Positions 35,245 to 44,480 of a stretch of 64,000 nucleotides of DNA are shown in pieces (positions within the stretch are counted from its first letter, which is position 1; each line of letters begins with the position of its first letter). Origin of the DNA: Methylococcaceae bacterium. GTDB taxonomy: Bacteria > Pseudomonadota > Gammaproteobacteria > Methylococcales > Methylomonadaceae. The stretch is from contig JAUYBL010000033.1 of NCBI GenBank assembly GCA_030693065.1, positions 1 through 64,000 on the forward strand, written 5' to 3'. Under the pieces are notes generated by a model. That model had not been told where the DNA came from and did not search any database. It saw nothing but the letters and a program-made list of their open reading frames with translations. A program made the position numbers and the translations under genes.

Positions 35245-36780
35245 TTAAAAAGCGATCAATGGTTTGAGTATGTCTTGTTTACTGCCAATCATGTAACCGT
35301 TATTTTGCACGGCCTGGTCTTGAGCGAACTTAAAATCGGCGGGGAATTCAGCATGAATACGGTACAAGATGTCGCCCTGCTTAACGGGGGCTCCGAGCTT
35401 TTTTAACAAATCCACACCGGCTTTTTTCATCATCGGCGCACCGGCAAGTCGGGCGATTTTAGCCATCTGAAAGTTATCGATATTGGTCACCACGCCGTCG
35501 CAACAAGCAGTTACTTCAAAACTTAAACTGCCGGGGCTTAAATCTACAACCTTTGCGCCTTGGGCTTGGATAATGGCGTTCATTTTTTCGCAGGCTCGGC
35601 CCGATTCAAGTATATCGCGGGCAATGGCATAACCTTGGCCGCCGCGGACATCCGGGTCAAATTCAATAATTCTGCCCGCCAACAGCAACGATTTTTGCCG
35701 TAAATCAGCCGGGGCGTCGGGATCATTTTGCAGCACTTGCATCACGTCACGGGCTTCGAGTACCGGACCGATACCTCGTCCGATAGGCTGACGGCCGTCG
35801 GTAATCATCACTTCCAGATGAATATTAAGTCGGTCGCCGACATATTCGAATAGTTTACGTAACGCCAATGCCTGTCGCATTTGCCGCACTTTAGCAGTCG
35901 GACCGACCGGAATATCGATAATCAGGTGCGTTGAGCCTGCCGCCAGCTTTTTCGACAAAATAGACGCGACCATTTGTCCTTGCGAATCAATTCCCAAGGG
36001 CCTTTCCACAGAAATCAACATATCATCAACCGGTGCCAGTCGGGCTGTGCCGCCCCAGGCCAAACAACCTCGCTCTTTACGAACGATGGTGTGTAATTGA
36101 TCGGGCGTCAAATTGACTTCAGAGAACATCTCCATGGTATCGGCAGTGCCGGCCGGTGACGTGATAGCGCGGCTGGAGGTTTTAGGAATCAACATGCCAT
36201 GTGCCGCCACAATCGGCACCACCAGCATGGAAGTGCGGTTACCGGGAATACCGCCGATGCAATGTTTATCGGCCACCAGCGATTCGTGCCAGTTCATGGT
36301 GTCACCGGATTGCAGCATAGCGCGGGTCAGATATAGCAACTCGTCGCGGTCCAGGCCGTTTTGTCCGGTGGCCACTAGAAAAGCGGCCATTTCCATTTTC
36401 GAATAACGCGACTCAACAATATCTTGGGTAATGGCGATAAAATCGTTTTGACTCAGTTGCTCGCCATTGATTTTGCGGCGCACCGCATCCATGGAGGTCG
36501 GTGGTTCGGCGTGATTAACAGTCACCAAACAGCCTTCGGTTACATTAAGTTGTTTGAAGGCTTGCTCGGAAAGTCCTAATTCACCGGCCGACACAATCGA
36601 TGCGTCATCAACAACATTTAGCACGGCCAACACGCGCGTGCCATTGGTGCTGATCTGGATTTTGGATAGCGCCTGAAACCCCTCAGCACGGTATATGCCG
36701 CAGTCGCGATTAAGATAGGCGACGTTTTCGTGATAAGTATCAATGGCAATGCGGCGCACTTGCAGGGTATCGTTACTCAT
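35245..36780 (-). CDS. AMP phosphorylase / thymidine phosphorylase family enzyme
   Basis: This 511-residue nucleoside phosphorylase-II family member has an extra N-terminal domain of about 80 residues. That domain is typical of archaeal AMP phosphorylase rather than of bacterial DeoA. The phosphate-binding core [20 protein letters not shown] and [16 protein letters not shown] is intact. The likely reaction is phosphorolysis of a nucleoside monophosphate to the base and ribose 1,5-bisphosphate; substrate preference is inference. It is followed by the PRPP synthetase-like gene. Confidence 0.88.
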   Translation of the reverse strand: MSNDTLQVRRIAIDTYHENVAYLNRDCGIYRAEGFQALSKIQISTNGTRVLAVLNVVDDASIVSAGELGLSEQAFKQLNVTEGCLVTVNHAEPPTSMDAVRRKINGEQLSQNDFIAITQDIVESRYSKMEMAAFLVATGQNGLDRDELLYLTRAMLQSGDTMNWHESLVADKHCIGGIPGNRTSMLVVPIVAAHGMLIPKTSSRAITSPAGTADTMEMFSEVNLTPDQLHTIVRKERGCLAWGGTARLAPVDDMLISVERPLGIDSQGQMVASILSKKLAAGSTHLIIDIPVGPTAKVRQMRQALALRKLFEYVGDRLNIHLEVMITDGRQPIGRGIGPVLEARDVMQVLQNDPDAPADLRQKSLLLAGRIIEFDPDVRGGQGYAIARDILESGRACEKMNAIIQAQGAKVVDLSPGSLSFEVTACCDGVVTNIDNFQMAKIARLAGAPMMKKAGVDLLKKLGAPVKQGDILYRIHAEFPADFKFAQDQAVQNNGYMIGSKQDILKPLIAF

Positions 36781-36965
36781 GGACCTTAACTAGTTGGTAA
36801 TAATGGCTTCTGATAATGCGGTTTGCAGTTGGGCTTGTCAACATACAAAAATACCTAGAAACGCTTGATTTATTCGAGCGTTCGACGGGTAAATTAATGG
36901 TATTGAAATGGTAAAAAATGCCATAAATTATGCTCATTGCGTAGCAACTACTATTTGGAAAAAAT

Positions 36966-37229
36966 ATGACTATCTCGCATGTATTCGACACTTACGCCAA
37001 AACCGCTCAAGGCAGAACGTTGCATTTTAATGTGGTACTGGATGAGGAAGATCAGCAAAAAGCCTTGATTTACGCCAAAGATTGGCTGGCAAGCATTGGT
37101 TTGGAGGATGCGGTGGTCACACCGGAAAACTGCTACTTCTACCACAGTCTTGAAGCTCCGGACGCCTTGAGAGCCGACATTGATCGGCAAGGTTACGCGA
37201 TTTATATGATGGAAGGCTGTCCGAGATAA
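36966..37229 (+). CDS. DUF2024 family protein
   Basis: This 87-residue soluble protein has HVFDTYAKTAQGRTLHFNVV and LASIGLEDAVVTPENC near the middle, ending GYAIYMMEGCPR. These match the DUF2024 family of unknown function. It is divergent from the AMP-phosphorylase-like gene. The start follows TTGGAAAAAAT with a weak ribosome site. Confidence 0.85.
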   Translation: MTISHVFDTYAKTAQGRTLHFNVVLDEEDQQKALIYAKDWLASIGLEDAVVTPENCYFYHSLEAPDALRADIDRQGYAIYMMEGCPR

Positions 37230-37298
37230 GGGTACCAACATTTAACTATGCGTCTGAAAAGGTTGGGCTACTCAACCTAGCCAAAACTAATCCGGCAT

Positions 37299-37416
37299 CT
37301 AGAGAAGCGCTGAATAAATCGATTTCGCTCATGGTTCGACAAGCTCACCACGAACGAAATCAATAGGTTACCGTTCATCCTGAGCTTGTCGAAGGATTTA
37401 ATCAGCGCTTCCCTAG
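37299..37416. repeat. MITE-like repeat, complete 118-bp copy
   Basis: The terminal inverted repeats are CTAGAGAAGCGCTGAATAAA on the left and TTTAATCAGCGCTTCCCTAG on the right, imperfect over about 22 bases. CTAG at both edges could be a target duplication. The core contains ATGGTTCGACAAGCTCACCA, CGAACGAAAT and GTTCATCCTGAGCTTGTCG. The right edge includes the stop codon of the Uma2 gene. Confidence 0.85.
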
Positions 37417-38003
37417 TAATCCTTGGGCAGCCTTGTAACCAGCTCATCCCACTGAATAACCACGCCGGGCAAAGCGCTCACTGCTGTTTCACCCAGTAAT
37501 TCATAAAACTCAGGTTTACCGTACTCGCCATTGCTTAAGATATAAACGGTTAATACCCGGTCAACCGGATGAATCAGCCAATATTCACGTACCCCGTGAC
37601 GTTCATAAAGTTGGCGTTTTTTGATTTGATCATGACTGGCGGTGGACGGCGACAACACTTCGACAATCCAGTCCGGCGCGCCGCGCACCCCGCAGCGATC
37701 CAGTTTGCTGTCATCACAGACGACTAATACATCCGGCTGTACCACGGTGTCTATGCGGTCATCGTCTTCATTGAGTTTGGGTAAACGCACATCAACCGGG
37801 GCAATGAGCACACGGCATGGTTTGCCAAGCAAAATAGTAGAGACTTGGCAATAAATTTCACCCGCAGCTTCTTGATGTGCTAAATCAGGTGTCGGAGCCA
37901 GTATATAGGCTTCACCATCGATCAATTCATAGCGAACATCGTCTAGCCATGTAAGGTAATCGCCGTAACAATGATGTTCGCTGTCTTTTAAGGCTAAACC
38001 CAT
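37413..38003 (-). CDS. Uma2 family (DUF820) restriction-endonuclease-fold protein
   Basis: This 196-residue protein has the PD-(D/E)XK-like Uma2 fold. YELIDGEAYILAPTPDLAHQ, the VVQPDVLVVCD strand and WIVEVLSPSTASHDQIKKR (E-x-L then K) match the active-site layout. YERHGVREYWLIHP is also typical. Cellular role is unknown, and such genes spread as accessory elements. The TAG stop lies within the terminal repeat of the adjacent MITE-like element. Confidence 0.9.
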   Translation of the reverse strand: MGLALKDSEHHCYGDYLTWLDDVRYELIDGEAYILAPTPDLAHQEAAGEIYCQVSTILLGKPCRVLIAPVDVRLPKLNEDDDRIDTVVQPDVLVVCDDSKLDRCGVRGAPDWIVEVLSPSTASHDQIKKRQLYERHGVREYWLIHPVDRVLTVYILSNGEYGKPEFYELLGETAVSALPGVVIQWDELVTRLPKDY

Positions 38004-38021
38004 GCCTCCACCGTATTTATG

Positions 38022-39359
38022 CTATGCCTTCTGAAACAGCGCCATCGATTCAACATGCCCGGTTTGCGGAAACATGTTCATCACACCGGCTTTAACCAGT
38101 TTGTAGCCCAATTCATTGACTAAAATACCGGCATCTCTTGCCAGCGTCGATGGATTACAGGAGACATAAACAATCAGTTCTGGCTGCCATTTTTTAAAAT
38201 GATGTAACACTTCCGAAGCTCCGGCTCTGGATGGATCCAACATGATTTTATTGAACTTATTTTTAGTCCAGGGCAGGTCGCTAATGTCTTTGCTTAAATC
38301 GGCTGCATAAAACTCGGCATTGGTGATGTTGTTATGGCGAGCGTTTTCTTTGGCGTGATTAACCAACGGCAAATCACCTTCGATACCCACCACTTTTCCG
38401 GCAATTTTCGCCATCGGCAAAGTGAAGTTGCCCAAGCCGCAGAACAGATCAAGTACGGTGTCGTTTTCGTTCAATTGCAAAATATCCAGCACGCGGTTGA
38501 TCATTTGCCGGTTAATTTCGTAATTCACCTGGGTGAACATCGCGGGCCTGAATTTGAATTCGATGTCTTGGTCTGGCAAGCGGTAGGTGGGAATCACTTC
38601 CGGCTCACCAGGCAAGGGCACGATGGTATCCGGGCCTTTGGATTGCATGCACAAGCTCATGTCGTGCTCATGACCAAAGGCACGCATGCGCTCTATGTCG
38701 GCATCAGTCGGCGGCTCCAGCACCCGAAGAGACAGTACGCATTGCTCATCGCCCAGCGCTACTTCGATTTGCGGAATTTTGTCGCGAATGCTCAAGCCGC
38801 CAATCATTTCTCCCAAGGCTAATAACTTGGTGCCGACTTTTGGATGCATGACGATACAGCTGTCGATTTCTGCCAAATACGGATGGCGTCTTTCACGAAA
38901 ACCCACCAGTACGCGCTCTTTTTTCTGAACATATTTAACGCCCATACGCGCTTTGCGACGGTATCCCCAATGCGGCCCATCCAAAGGTTCCCAAAGTTCA
39001 GGGATTTCAACTTTGCCGATACGTTTGAATTGATCAATCAACAAATCTTGCTTGATGGTGATTTGCGCAGCCGAATTAACATGCTGAAAACTGCAGCCAC
39101 CACACAGGCCATAGTGCGCACAGGGCGCATCGACTCTGTCTTCAGAACGGCTAAGCAGCTTAGCGACTTTGCCTTCTGCATAATCTTTGCGGATTTCGGT
39201 ATAGAGAAACTCTACTTCCTCACCCGGTAAGGCTTCATCGATAAATATTACTTTGCCATCAACGTGCGCGACACCGCGGCCGTCATGGGCCAGCGATTCG
39301 ATAATGACTTTAACCGGGGTTTCCGGCAGTGGTTTTCTTTTGGGTCTGTGACGTGCCAT
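38022..39359 (-). CDS. rlmD: 23S rRNA (uracil-1939-C5)-methyltransferase RlmD
   Basis: RlmD is a TrmA-family RNA methyltransferase. The 445 residues begin MARHRPKRK with a TRAM domain. The Fe-S cluster cysteines CAHYGLCGGC lie near residues 80-90. The SAM motif VLDLFCGLGNFTLPMA is near 295, and the catalytic Cys is in YVSCNPSTLARD. The ATG at 39359 directly follows the stop of the ydbL-like gene, and the family N terminus starts there. The longer open frame is not needed. Confidence 0.95.
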   Translation of the reverse strand: MARHRPKRKPLPETPVKVIIESLAHDGRGVAHVDGKVIFIDEALPGEEVEFLYTEIRKDYAEGKVAKLLSRSEDRVDAPCAHYGLCGGCSFQHVNSAAQITIKQDLLIDQFKRIGKVEIPELWEPLDGPHWGYRRKARMGVKYVQKKERVLVGFRERRHPYLAEIDSCIVMHPKVGTKLLALGEMIGGLSIRDKIPQIEVALGDEQCVLSLRVLEPPTDADIERMRAFGHEHDMSLCMQSKGPDTIVPLPGEPEVIPTYRLPDQDIEFKFRPAMFTQVNYEINRQMINRVLDILQLNENDTVLDLFCGLGNFTLPMAKIAGKVVGIEGDLPLVNHAKENARHNNITNAEFYAADLSKDISDLPWTKNKFNKIMLDPSRAGASEVLHHFKKWQPELIVYVSCNPSTLARDAGILVNELGYKLVKAGVMNMFPQTGHVESMALFQKA

Positions 39360-39361
39360 GT

Positions 39362-39943
39362 TTATTTTTGTTTCCAACTTCCTGAAGATTGAATCCACCA
39401 CCCGGACTGAGCGTTACTCAGCCACCGAGTAGCAAAGGTTGATTTGATTTGTGCGGCCCATTCCGGATGGCCGTTGGCATTGGCGATAGCTTGATACAGC
39501 GCTTGCCGATCTTGATTTTCTGCAGATACCAGTTTGCTCACTTGATTTCTAACTTGCAGTGGTACGCTGGCGGGGTCTCTAACCGCTAAAAAACCGTCCG
39601 CCTGTATGCCGATATAGCCAGCTTGATAGTGAGGCAATAATGTAGAAAAACGCGCTTCCAAACTAGCACGAACTTGACGAATCTCAGCGCTGTCAATGTT
39701 CAAATCGGCACCGTCTGCATGCGCGGATGAAATAAGCAAATTGATTGCTTTATCCAAGGCTTGATAAGTCGCCACTTGCCAATCAGACAAGCTGGCTTTA
39801 GGTTCAGATTTTTGTGGTTCGACTTTTTGGATTTCTTTGATGATTTCATCTGCAGCTTTTTCGGCAGCCGCAGCGGGGAAGTAAATGTTAATGGTGACGC
39901 AGGCGGTCAGCCATAATGCACCTAGTACAGATAATTTTTTCAT
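39362..39943 (-). CDS. YdbL-like (DUF1318) lipoprotein
   Basis: The protein has 193 residues. The signal ends LGALWLTACVTINIYFPAAA, a lipobox-like Cys followed by the CVTINIYFPAAAAEKAAD stretch common in non-enteric DUF1318 proteins. The C-terminal half (RASLEARFSTLLPHYQAGYI, VSAENQDRQALYQAIA) is the YdbL/DUF1318 domain. The ATG at 39943 is preceded by GGAGAGCC. It follows ydbH by 12 bases and precedes rlmD. The lipidated N-terminal segment may replace YnbE, which is absent. Confidence 0.85.
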   Translation of the reverse strand: MKKLSVLGALWLTACVTINIYFPAAAAEKAADEIIKEIQKVEPQKSEPKASLSDWQVATYQALDKAINLLISSAHADGADLNIDSAEIRQVRASLEARFSTLLPHYQAGYIGIQADGFLAVRDPASVPLQVRNQVSKLVSAENQDRQALYQAIANANGHPEWAAQIKSTFATRWLSNAQSGWWIQSSGSWKQK

Positions 39944-39955
39944 GTGGCTCTCCAA

Positions 39956-41995
39956 TTATTTAATGATGACTTCATCAGAAGTCGTGATACGTTTTAATCG
40001 TTCCATTAATACCGCCCAGTCGACGCGAGGATTATAGCCGATCACGTCTATGCGCGGCAGGCCGCCGCCGGTAATTATGGCATAACCTGACGGTGTAGCT
40101 TCTACGCCCATCAGTTGACAGACACCTTCATGCAAATAGCAACCTAAGCCCAGTTTGTCGTAGCCGAAGGTTTCAAAAAAGCTTAAAAAACTTCTGGATA
40201 ACGCGTCAGCCGCAGCACCGCCGCCAATGTTGGCAATGTTTTTTACGGCTTTTTGGCTGATTCGATGCTTAGAATTATCGTCATCCGGGGTTCCCAGCCA
40301 GGCATAAAAGCTGATTGGCTGCCAATTTTCCAAATACAGCTGCCGGACATAGCCGGATAACTTGCCGGTAATGCCGCCGAACTCGAATTTACCGGTTAAC
40401 TGTTCCATGTCCAGGTTGTCGATTTCCAAATCCGCGTGGAACTTAGGTAGGGCAGTAAGCAGCCCTGAGGTAGCAAGATTGCTGATTTTGACCACACCAT
40501 CAAACACATGAATCAGCAATTCGCCATCTAGGCTTAAGGTTTTATTACTGTAGTTAACTTGAGGAATCTCGCCGCTGATAGAGCCGGACAACGGTGTCCA
40601 GTTTAGGGCTTTGCTCAATTGTTCTAAAGAAACCTGTGTCATTCCTCCTTTAAAAATAACTTTGGGTTCCTGCTGCGGCTCAGCTTGCCAGCTGAATTCA
40701 TCAATTGCGATGGTGCCACCTAAAAACGGTATTCTAGGTTTATTCAGTAAACTGAAATTACTTGCCTGAGTCAAGAAAGCAAGATTGGCCTGCCCCATTG
40801 GTAATGCATAAATTTGCAATTGCTGCCAAGCTAGCGCCGACGGCTTATTGAAGAGTGTGTCACTTGCCCAGTTGAGGGTACCAGAGCCACTATCGATATG
40901 TAATCGTTCGGCAGAATCATTAACACTGACATCATCAAATACTGCTGTTAATGCCTTTAATGATTGATCATTGATGGCAATATTTGCACGGGCTTTACCG
41001 CTCAGTGTTATGCCTTCCCAAGCGGTTTGTGCTAAAAATGGTGTTAGGTAAATGCTCGATACCGACGTCAGGCTTTCGCTGTGCAAATCAAGATCGGCTC
41101 GTTGAATATTAATACCATCTTTAAATTGCAGCGCAGCATTGCCGCTTAACGATGCCACGTTGGCATGCTGATAACGTGCAGTTTTAATGTCCAACTGTTG
41201 GTTTGCTATATCCCAATTAGCTTGGGCATCCAGTTGAATAGTTTGCCCTTTTGCGTCTAGGTAAAGCGGCTCAAGGTAGATTGCGCCGCCATTGATTGTT
41301 GTTTTGCTTTGCACTTGCCAGAAACCGTTTTTATAACCGGCATCGAGGCTTGCTTTTAACATTAAGCCTTCAGTAGCGATTTTGCCATCGACTGTTTGCC
41401 CGCTTAAGCCGTCTAGTTGGGCCGTCATCGTAAACTTTTCCAATATCTCTCGAATTCCCGACACGTTTAGATTTAGATCGATTTTTCCCGCTGTCAGGGC
41501 AAAAAATTGCTGCGGAAATAATCGATTTAACACGGCAACATCGACCTGTTTAGTCTTAATTTGTAATTGCCAGCGATCACCGTCAACCATGCCTTCCACC
41601 GCCAGTTTGGTGCCAGCCAAAGATAATTCTGTCAGTTTGAAGGTGCTACGCTTTTGATCAATCTGAAACGAAAAATTGGTCGATGGTGATTGCCAATATG
41701 TTGAGCGCAGCGTCGCCCGGCCTTGCTTGCAGGCCATTTGTTTGGCGGTCCAGGTAAATGAAGTACAACGAAGATTGACCAGACTAAGATCATTTAAAGG
41801 CTTGGGCAGAACGACTGTCTTAACAGTTAACGCTAGTTGTTGTTGATTTTTGGCTAACTCCGTTAGCGCTATGGCCGCCCCTTGTAACGACCAACCTTGA
41901 GTTGCCACTGTTTCAATATCCAGCAACACGGCGTCAAAAGCATGGGCAACCGGCACAATGCCAACAAGAATAACGGCTAGCAGGCGCCTGATCAT
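39956..41995 (-). CDS. YdbH-like AsmA-family envelope protein
   Basis: The protein has 679 residues, with an N-terminal signal/anchor (RRLLAVILVGIVPVAHA) followed by long strand-rich repeats. It resembles YdbH, one of the AsmA-like bridge proteins implicated in phospholipid transport to the outer membrane with YhdP and TamB. The C-terminal region (GGITGKLSGYVRQLYLENWQ, ISQKAVKNIANIGGG) is the conserved YdbH part. It is shorter than E. coli YdbH (about 880). It is first in a ydbH-ydbL-rlmD run. Confidence 0.85.
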   Translation of the reverse strand: MIRRLLAVILVGIVPVAHAFDAVLLDIETVATQGWSLQGAAIALTELAKNQQQLALTVKTVVLPKPLNDLSLVNLRCTSFTWTAKQMACKQGRATLRSTYWQSPSTNFSFQIDQKRSTFKLTELSLAGTKLAVEGMVDGDRWQLQIKTKQVDVAVLNRLFPQQFFALTAGKIDLNLNVSGIREILEKFTMTAQLDGLSGQTVDGKIATEGLMLKASLDAGYKNGFWQVQSKTTINGGAIYLEPLYLDAKGQTIQLDAQANWDIANQQLDIKTARYQHANVASLSGNAALQFKDGINIQRADLDLHSESLTSVSSIYLTPFLAQTAWEGITLSGKARANIAINDQSLKALTAVFDDVSVNDSAERLHIDSGSGTLNWASDTLFNKPSALAWQQLQIYALPMGQANLAFLTQASNFSLLNKPRIPFLGGTIAIDEFSWQAEPQQEPKVIFKGGMTQVSLEQLSKALNWTPLSGSISGEIPQVNYSNKTLSLDGELLIHVFDGVVKISNLATSGLLTALPKFHADLEIDNLDMEQLTGKFEFGGITGKLSGYVRQLYLENWQPISFYAWLGTPDDDNSKHRISQKAVKNIANIGGGAAADALSRSFLSFFETFGYDKLGLGCYLHEGVCQLMGVEATPSGYAIITGGGLPRIDVIGYNPRVDWAVLMERLKRITTSDEVIIK

Positions 41996-42026
41996 AATTG
42001 CGGCATTCCGGGTTTAAGGCATCGCC

Positions 42027-42917
42027 TCAGCCCGGAAAAACGCCTGTCGACAAGTAGCGGTCTCCACGGTCACAAACGATAGCAACGATAACGGCATTTT
42101 CTAGTTCTTTGGACAATTGCAACGCCACAGCCACTGACCCGCCCGAAGAAACGCCTGCAAAAATGCCTTCTTCAGTCGCCAATGCTCGCATCGTTTGTTC
42201 GGCGGTTTGCTGATCTACATCCATAATGCGATCAACTTGATTAGCATGGTAAATCTTCGGCAAATACGCTTCAGGCCAGCGCCGAATACCCGGGATTTTC
42301 GATTCGCCCTCGGGCTGAACACCGACAATTTGAATAGCAGGATTTTGTTCCTTCAGGAATTTTGACGTGCCCATAATGGTACCGGTCGTGCCCATGGAGC
42401 TGACAAAATGCGTAATCAGACCATGACTGTCGCGCCAAATCTCCGGGCCTGTGCCTTCATAATGAGCACGTGGATTATCAGGATTGGAAAATTGATCAAG
42501 TATTTTGCCTTTCCCTTTTGCTTGCATGGCTCTGGCAAGATCAATTGCTGCTTCCATACTGCCGGAGGAGGGTGTCAGGATAATTTCAGCGCCGTAAGCC
42601 TTCATGGATGCCTTACGCTCAGAACTCATGTTATCCGGCATGATCAAAATCATTTTGTAGCCTTTAATGGCGGCAGCCATCGCTAAGGCAATACCGGTAT
42701 TGCCACTGGTCGCCTCAATCAAACAATCTCCGGGTTTTATTTCACCCCGCGCCTCGGCGTGTTTGATCATGCTTAAAGCCGGGCGATCCTTAACTGAGCC
42801 GGCAGGATTATTTCCTTCAAGCTTTACTAAAATAGTATTGCTGGTGTTGCCAGGCAAGCGCTGTAATCTGACCAATGGTGTATTGCCAACAAACGCTTCT
42901 ATGGTTGGAAAATTCAT
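42027..42917 (-). CDS. cysM: Cysteine synthase B
   Basis: This is PLP-dependent O-acetylserine sulfhydrylase B, which uses sulfide or thiosulfate. The 296 residues fit CysM. The PLP lysine sits in NPAGSVKDRPAL near residue 43. The TSGNTGIALA substrate loop and GVSSGGSVAVAL phosphate loop are intact. The C-terminal IVAIVCDRGDRYLSTGVF is CysM-like. It lies 31 bases upstream of ydbH in the same direction and may be co-transcribed. Confidence 0.95.
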   Translation of the reverse strand: MNFPTIEAFVGNTPLVRLQRLPGNTSNTILVKLEGNNPAGSVKDRPALSMIKHAEARGEIKPGDCLIEATSGNTGIALAMAAAIKGYKMILIMPDNMSSERKASMKAYGAEIILTPSSGSMEAAIDLARAMQAKGKGKILDQFSNPDNPRAHYEGTGPEIWRDSHGLITHFVSSMGTTGTIMGTSKFLKEQNPAIQIVGVQPEGESKIPGIRRWPEAYLPKIYHANQVDRIMDVDQQTAEQTMRALATEEGIFAGVSSGGSVAVALQLSKELENAVIVAIVCDRGDRYLSTGVFPG

Positions 42918-43058
42918 TATTTAAATACCATTACCGTTAAATTCTTTTTTAATTATCCCATAAAAGTGTATGCAATCGATTCGGGATTTATTCTGCAACT
43001 GACAAATATGTCAGTTGCTCATCGAAAATTAAGATTAATTTAAGACTAGGAAGTAACA

Positions 43059-43100
43059 ATGGTACCTAACATGGTATTTACAGTTAATGGATGCGATTAA
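43059..43100 (+). CDS. Possible 13-residue leader peptide
   Basis: The ATG is preceded by AGGAAG at seven bases. The peptide reads MVPNMVFTVNGCD, and its TAA overlaps the ATG of the next gene as TAATG. The downstream start has no good ribosome site of its own. Translational coupling is therefore likely. No attenuator hairpin was recognised. Confidence 0.4.
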   Translation: MVPNMVFTVNGCD

Positions 43101-43885
43101 TGACTGAAAAAACAATCTATACGCTCGACACCGACGAAAACGAAACAATTTCTTCCCGTCGTAAATTTATTAAAAATATGGCATACGGTTCATTGTTGGC
43201 GCTTGGCGGCATCAGTGTCTCCGAAGCTAAAAGCCGACATGTATCGACGCACAAGGTAGTGGCTCATCATGGTCACGAGCATAATTTACGGGCACATACT
43301 GTGCTTGGTCGTCATACCTCGCCACGCGATGCACACGCTCATGCCATGATAAACAAGCATCATGGAACTTACGACAACGAGCAATTTGCAACCAATGAAT
43401 ACACCTCTCCGCGTATTGTCGATCGTCATTCTCCAACACATAAATCATTAGCTTTTCTAAATCCTAATACCGGCGATCGTTTACAGCTTACTTACTTTGA
43501 AGGCGGCCGTTATGTAAGCGGCGCCTTACGCGAAATAAGTCATCTCTGCCGAGACCACCATACTGGCGACATCCACGCGGTTGATCCGGCTTTGTTGGAT
43601 CAACTTCACGATTTGAAATTAGTCTTGGGCGTTAACAAACCATTTCAATTAGTTTGTGGGTATCGCTCCCCGTTTACTAATGCAATGTTACGAAGTCACA
43701 GCCATGCGGTTGCCAAGAATAGCCTGCACATGCAAGGTAAAGCTGTCGATATTCGTATTCAAGGGATAGATACTCGGGTTATCAGAGATGCTGCATTATC
43801 AATGCAGAGCGGTGGCGTAGGTTTTTATCACAGAGATAATTTTGTTCACCTAGATAGTGGTGATGTCCGAAGCTGGGCTAGTTAA
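43100..43885 (+). CDS. MepK-like (DUF882) peptidase M15 protein, Tat-exported
   Basis: The protein has 261 residues. The Tat signal carries SRRKFIKN, followed by a hydrophobic stretch ending near residue 47. A His-rich linker (residues about 50-115, with HHGHEHN and HAHAMINKHH) precedes the DUF882 domain. The domain shows YFEGGRYVSGALREISHLCR, the metal-site motif LHMQGKAVDIR and a final FVHLDSGDVRSW. Members such as MepK cleave mDap-mDap peptidoglycan crosslinks. The long His-rich linker is unusual and might bind metal. Confidence 0.85.
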   Translation: MTEKTIYTLDTDENETISSRRKFIKNMAYGSLLALGGISVSEAKSRHVSTHKVVAHHGHEHNLRAHTVLGRHTSPRDAHAHAMINKHHGTYDNEQFATNEYTSPRIVDRHSPTHKSLAFLNPNTGDRLQLTYFEGGRYVSGALREISHLCRDHHTGDIHAVDPALLDQLHDLKLVLGVNKPFQLVCGYRSPFTNAMLRSHSHAVAKNSLHMQGKAVDIRIQGIDTRVIRDAALSMQSGGVGFYHRDNFVHLDSGDVRSWAS

Positions 43886-43910
43886 GCAATAATTCTGCTA
43901 TCTTTGCAAT

Positions 43911-44480
43911 TTAGTGCGAATGACGCCTTAAGATAAACCAGATTGAACGTACATTTGATTCTGGTTCTGCCAAAATCAATGTCAATAAAAGCTCCTCAAT
44001 AGCCGCTAAGATACAAACTACAGCGGCTATTCGAAACGGCCATTCAGGCCCTCCTAAAAACAAAACGTATAACGTTGATCCCATTGAGGCTGCAGCTAAT
44101 TTAACGGCCCAAGTGTGATAGCTGGTAAAGCAGCCAAACTTTACAACACCGGCAATAGCTGGCAAAAGGCAACTCGCGACAACCAATAATACATAAAGCC
44201 ACTCTCGACCGACCACTTCAGGCCACAGCCACCAGCAACAAATAGCGATAGTCAGATAGGTGATCACATCTGCCCAGCTATCGAGCGTCGCGCCAAATTC
44301 TGATACCTGTCCACTCAATCGAGCTGCAAAACCATCGAGTAAATCCGTTAAAAAAGCTATCGCTAACAGCATCATAAAAGCAATCCCATAACCATGCCAC
44401 GCTAACCATAACAACACGGGAGCAGCAACAAAGCGGAAGCCGGTCAGCAGATTAGGTAAAGTCCAACGCGAAGTTTTCAT
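43911..44480 (-). CDS. CDP-alcohol phosphatidyltransferase family protein
   Basis: This 189-residue integral membrane enzyme has the exact CDP-alcohol transferase pattern D-xx-DG-xx-AR-x8-G-xxx-D-xxx-D at residues about 42-67 (DLLDGFAARLSGQ then GATLDSWAD). It transfers a phosphatidyl-type group from a CDP-activated lipid to an alcohol; the alcohol cannot be read. It overlaps the EEP gene upstream by four bases, and that gene follows a CarS-like gene, making a three-gene lipid-type operon. Confidence 0.9.
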   Translation of the reverse strand: MKTSRWTLPNLLTGFRFVAAPVLLWLAWHGYGIAFMMLLAIAFLTDLLDGFAARLSGQVSEFGATLDSWADVITYLTIAICCWWLWPEVVGREWLYVLLVVASCLLPAIAGVVKFGCFTSYHTWAVKLAAASMGSTLYVLFLGGPEWPFRIAAVVCILAAIEELLLTLILAEPESNVRSIWFILRRHSH

